A DNA stretch of 64,000 nucleotides from Methylobacterium oxalidis (GTDB taxonomy: Bacteria; Pseudomonadota; Alphaproteobacteria; Rhizobiales; Beijerinckiaceae): positions 39,979 to 103,978 of the forward strand of contig NZ_BJZU01000043.1 in the NCBI RefSeq assembly GCF_007992195.1, written 5' to 3'. Position 1 is the first letter of the stretch. The number at the start of each line of letters is the position of its first letter. Of this stretch, positions 61,285 to 64,000 are shown piece by piece. The notes under the pieces are model-generated. The model was given only the letters and a program-made list of their open reading frames with translations, was not told the DNA's origin and searched no databases. The position numbers were made by a program, and so were the translations under genes.

Positions 61285-61563
61285 GTGTCTGGTACGACCA
61301 AGGTGAACGAAAATCTTCCGCCGCAGATCGAGAAGGCATTGGCTGAGTGCATCGCCGGCGCTCAGGCCGCCGAGCGAAAGGCTGAAGACTACCTCAAGCT
61401 CGCGCAAGGCGAGGCGGATGACTCGATCTATGAGGCCTGCCGCTCCATGCACCAGTTCTATACCTCGATGCGGGAGTTCTTCCGAGAGGAGCAGGTGGCG
61501 ATCTCTGCACTCCTGAGGACCGATGGCGCAAGCCCGCCGTCTCGATTGCGCGAAGCTGCTTGA
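61285..61563 (+). CDS. Hypothetical helical protein, 92 aa, GTG start
   Basis: GTG 61285 lies eight bases after GGGAG and encodes 92 residues: NLPPQIEKALAECIAGAQAA, a long helix (ERKAEDYLKLAQGEADDSIY), a third (CRSMHQFYTSMREFFREEQV) and a polar tail. It looks like a three-helix bundle, possibly four-helix-like, with Cys at positions 22 and 52. No membrane segment. No family recognised. It is located beside an IS630 remnant. Confidence 0.6.
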   Translation: MSGTTKVNENLPPQIEKALAECIAGAQAAERKAEDYLKLAQGEADDSIYEACRSMHQFYTSMREFFREEQVAISALLRTDGASPPSRLREAA

Positions 61564-61614
61564 TGCGGCCACCTCAATCATCGGCATAAAGACAGAAAAT
61601 TTGCATAACGCTCC

Positions 61615-61875
61615 TCATAAGAGATGTCCGCTCGTTAGAGCATATTGATTTTCATTTGGCTCATCTCCTGCGGCGGCGAAGAAGTTGGCGCACTCGTCGG
61701 GCGTGATGGCATCGATGAGCCGCCCGATGGCCGACCACAGCCCTACGACGGTGCGCGTTGCGGCCTTGCGCAGCAAGGCTTTGAGCTTGGCGAAGGCCAT
61801 CTCGATCGGGTCGAAGTCCGGCGAGCAGGGCGGCAGGAAAAGCAGCCGCGCGGCATAGCAACAGAGCTGAGCCAA
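61615..61875 (-). pseudogene. IS630-family transposase C-terminal remnant
   Basis: Reading from 61875 to 61615, the frame ends the IS630/Tc1-type DDE transposase: LLFLPPCSPDFDPIEMAFAK, whose Glu in SPDFDPIE is the third acidic catalytic residue, then LKALLRKAATRTV and ECANFFAAAG. Both the N-terminal helix-turn-helix and the first two Asp residues are absent, and the sequence upstream is unrelated, so this is an inactive, 5'-truncated copy. Stop lies at 61615. It is direct evidence of past transposition at this locus. Confidence 0.85.
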
Positions 61876-62101
61876 CGGCCGCTTCCTGCTTTGCTGGCTG
61901 CCAATGACAACCGCTCAGAAGCGGCCAGAGCCGCCAGGCAGGCTCTCGCGTTAGCGGGGATGGCCGTCGTCAGCGCCACTGCTCTGGTTCTTTCCATCCT
62001 GAGCCTCTGCTATCCGACAGGAGGCAGACGGCCGAGCAAGTCGATCTTATTGGAAGGGCTGGGCAGGAAGCCCGATACGCAAACCGAAACCGGGGCGCGC
62101 G

Positions 62102-63718
62102 ATGACATCGACAACGATCGTCGAGCATTTCCGTCACATCTTGCTCTGGCCCTTGCAGCTGGTTCCGTCCAGCAAGGAGCAGATGGCGCGTCACTGGCAG
62201 ATGCTGGGGCTGCCTTGGCGGAAGGTTGAGGATGAATTCGTCCGCGATCCAGCCCACTTCCAAGAGCGGCACTATCGCGAGTTCGTCTCCTTCCTCCCGC
62301 ACGTTCAACACTTCCTCTACGGCGAGGCGTATGAGCGCGAAGCAGGCCGAGGCTACGGCGAGTCGCCGATCCACGTCGTTCGCCGCGACGACGTGAGGTT
62401 TGTCCGGATCACGCTCGACGATGCCACGTCAGCGATCGAGCTCGATGTCGCGCGTGTGGACCTCTTCTTCTTCCATGACGTGGACGTCGTTCTGCTCAAC
62501 GTTGAGATCGCGGCCCGGCGGCTGCCGCTGTCCGTTGCGCAGGACATCATGTTCCGCCTTGGTCGCGCCTATCCGGCCGGATGGGACGAGCAGGGACGAG
62601 CGCTCCATTGCGCAAGACACGTCGAGTGGGTGAGTGCCACAGGCGAAATCCTCGCAGCTTCCGATTTCGAGAAGCGCGAGAGATATCTTGCTGGCGTCTG
62701 CCGTAACCGGTCGGCCGAGATCGCGGCTCACTGGGAGTTCCTCCTCGCGCCGATGGTTCCACATCAATCGAAGGAGACCGGCGGACTGCGCTACCGGCAT
62801 CTTGAAGATTACCGGATCCCGGGTATGGGGTTCTTCGCGATGAGCGACCCCGGTGCGGTCACGCGGGCTGATTACGTTCGGCTTGGACTGAATACGGGGC
62901 CTGGTCCGTCGGAGGGATTGCCCTACTCCGATGCGTACCTCGCTCGGTTCGAGGCGGATCATTGCCACGATCGCTTCTACGCCCCCGAGAGAGAGTCGGC
63001 GTCGGGAATGCGTCTCACCTGCAGCGCGTGGGGGCTCACGATGGTGACCGGCGCATCGCCTGCCGCGGTCGATCCCGAACGCGGCCTCCTGGGCGAGTTC
63101 CGCCACCGCTACTTCCTGCTGTTCGTCCTGGCTCGCTTCCACAAGGCCGCTCTGCTCATGCAGGCCGATCGATTGGCGCTTGCAGCGAACGCGCTCGACA
63201 TCAACGACCGACGCAGCGTGGGCCGTTTCGCCCAGGACATGCGGCTGGCTATGGAGAGCTTCCTGCGCTTCTCGCACCGCTACTGGTTCCACCAAGCATC
63301 CAACCAGACACAGGCGAGTGAGATCTTCTCCCTGCTCACGAGCAAGCTGGGCACTGAGCGGCTCTACGAGGACGTGAGGCAGGCACTCGGCGCCATGTCG
63401 GCCTACCTCGACAGCGAGTCGCTGCGCCGCCAATCGCGCTTTTTCCTGCAGCTCACCGTAGTGACGATCTGCTTCATGGTGGGAGCGATTACGGCGACCT
63501 TCCTGGGCATGAATGTGCTCGATTTCGCGGGCACCACACATCTCGAGAAGATACTTGCTGTCACTTTCGTGTTCACTGGGGTCGTGCTTCTCACGGCCTA
63601 CACGGTCATGAAGTCGCGTCGGCTCGCCGGGTTCATCGACTCTCTCTCGGACGAGCGCTTGTCTTTCCTCGCCAAGGCGCAGGCTTTTCTTTCCATCTGG
63701 CGCAGGGAAGAGCGATGA
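62102..63718 (+). CDS. CorA-like divalent cation transporter
   Basis: A 538-residue protein with a large N-terminal cytoplasmic domain and two C-terminal membrane helices (about 440-466, LTVVTICFMVGAITATFLG, and 480-505, ILAVTFVFTGVVLLTAYTV). Between them is GMN at 469-471 in FLGMNVLDF, the signature of the CorA/ZIP-less GMN superfamily conducting Mg2+, Co2+ or Zn2+. The cytoplasmic part is unusually long, about 435 residues against roughly 280 in typical CorA, with ALLMQADRLALAANALDIND and a helix stalk. It starts at ATG 62102 and overlaps the next frame by four bases. It is divergent from the family, so cation selectivity is uncertain. Confidence 0.82.
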   Translation: MTSTTIVEHFRHILLWPLQLVPSSKEQMARHWQMLGLPWRKVEDEFVRDPAHFQERHYREFVSFLPHVQHFLYGEAYEREAGRGYGESPIHVVRRDDVRFVRITLDDATSAIELDVARVDLFFFHDVDVVLLNVEIAARRLPLSVAQDIMFRLGRAYPAGWDEQGRALHCARHVEWVSATGEILAASDFEKRERYLAGVCRNRSAEIAAHWEFLLAPMVPHQSKETGGLRYRHLEDYRIPGMGFFAMSDPGAVTRADYVRLGLNTGPGPSEGLPYSDAYLARFEADHCHDRFYAPERESASGMRLTCSAWGLTMVTGASPAAVDPERGLLGEFRHRYFLLFVLARFHKAALLMQADRLALAANALDINDRRSVGRFAQDMRLAMESFLRFSHRYWFHQASNQTQASEIFSLLTSKLGTERLYEDVRQALGAMSAYLDSESLRRQSRFFLQLTVVTICFMVGAITATFLGMNVLDFAGTTHLEKILAVTFVFTGVVLLTAYTVMKSRRLAGFIDSLSDERLSFLAKAQAFLSIWRREER

Positions 63719-63954
63719 GCGTGTCTGAGGGGAGTGCCAAGCCTGACGCTTCGGATGATGGTCACCGCCGTCGCAGAGGCCCGGCAGGCAGCGTGGCCCT
63801 TTCCGGTCGCCCTCCGGCTTCATCGATCCTCAGGAGCCCGCACCTTCGACCGGGGGACGATCTCGAGGCGGCGAGCGACATCGTGGCCGAGGTCCGCCGC
63901 CGTGACGCCGAGCGCCTGACCCTGCGCGGTTCGGCGGTCGAGGCGCTGACGTAG
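63715..63954 (+). CDS. Possible small protein coupled to the CorA-like gene, 79 aa
   Basis: ATGA overlap with the preceding stop suggests coupled translation. The 79-residue product, MSVSEGSAKPDASDDGHRRR then GPAGSVALSGRPPASS, is disordered-looking and basic, with a short helix at the end (DIVAEVRRRDAERLTLR). Codon bias is moderate. There is no family match and it may be non-coding. The remaining 46 bases to the window edge show nothing. Confidence 0.35.
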   Translation: MSVSEGSAKPDASDDGHRRRRGPAGSVALSGRPPASSILRSPHLRPGDDLEAASDIVAEVRRRDAERLTLRGSAVEALT

Positions 63955-64000
63955 CTCCCGACCAGCAGGTACTTTATGCAACATGTGCTGCAAGAGCCCA

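Noticed and set aside
61961..62229. Plus-strand frame with a membrane helix overlapping the CorA-like gene
   Set aside because: It runs 128 bases into the CorA-like coding sequence, has no good start or ribosome-binding site, and lies next to the IS remnant. It may be a 3' remnant of an interrupted gene, but I cannot support it.

Overview
The window is very GC-rich (third codon positions are nearly always G or C) and densely coding. Its gene content points to an alphaproteobacterium of the Rhizobiales, most likely Methylobacterium or Methylorubrum. Evidence: a MucR-type regulator, a probable NepR-type anti-sigma factor, a DUF6894-like remnant, many PAS/LOV/BLUF sensory proteins, a formate/nitrite channel, and a Pta-AckA-DUF3141-FabI gene set. 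The genus is an inference; no rRNA, tRNA, CRISPR array, intact prophage or replication origin was recognised.

Layout. 1-9.6 kb: partial secreted protein, potassium channel, PRC-barrel protein, a double hybrid histidine kinase, aldo/keto reductase, CelD-type acetyltransferase, dodecin. 9.9-12.6 kb: FocA/NirC-type channel followed by a PP2C phosphatase-Ser/Thr kinase fusion. 12.6-21.1 kb: outer-membrane protein, tautomerase, PAS hybrid kinase, NepR-like pair, AlkA-type glycosylase, MucR-type regulator, AI-2E-type transporter. 21.1-29.3 kb: a sensory/regulatory block with a frameshifted Crp/Fnr gene, a response regulator overlapping an intact Crp/Fnr gene, and an opposite-strand run of triple-PAS chemoreceptor, MHYT-GGDEF-EAL protein and BLUF photoreceptor; a LOV-like PAS protein without the photoactive cysteine lies upstream. 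29.4-33.6 kb: small enzymes and secreted Gly-rich proteins. 34.2-40.5 kb: a six-gene unit, pta, ackA, hypothetical, DUF3141, fabI and an orphan F1 epsilon subunit, facing a PPK2 polyphosphate kinase. 41.4-47 kb: AcrAB-type RND pump with an AraC-type regulator. 47.2-50.8 kb: duplicated DUF6328-like membrane protein, divergent SDR/ArsR pair, then sparse DNA. 51.5-57.5 kb: a heavy-metal RND efflux operon whose outer-membrane gene is frameshifted. 57.7-64 kb: small membrane protein, HhH/alpha-CTD-like protein, class A penicillin-binding protein, IS630 remnant and a CorA-like transporter.

Themes. The window is rich in environmental sensing (light, redox or metabolite PAS domains, c-di-GMP, chemotaxis), in envelope and efflux functions, and has one coherent energy cluster linking acetyl-phosphate, polyphosphate and a spare ATP-synthase regulatory subunit. 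Two genes, the Crp/Fnr regulator near 21.9 kb and the outer-membrane factor near 56.4 kb, carry single frameshifts in a G run or a GC repeat, so sequencing error must be excluded before calling them dead. Several promoter regions hold clear inverted repeats that look like operators, and most convergent gene pairs are separated by GC-rich hairpins.
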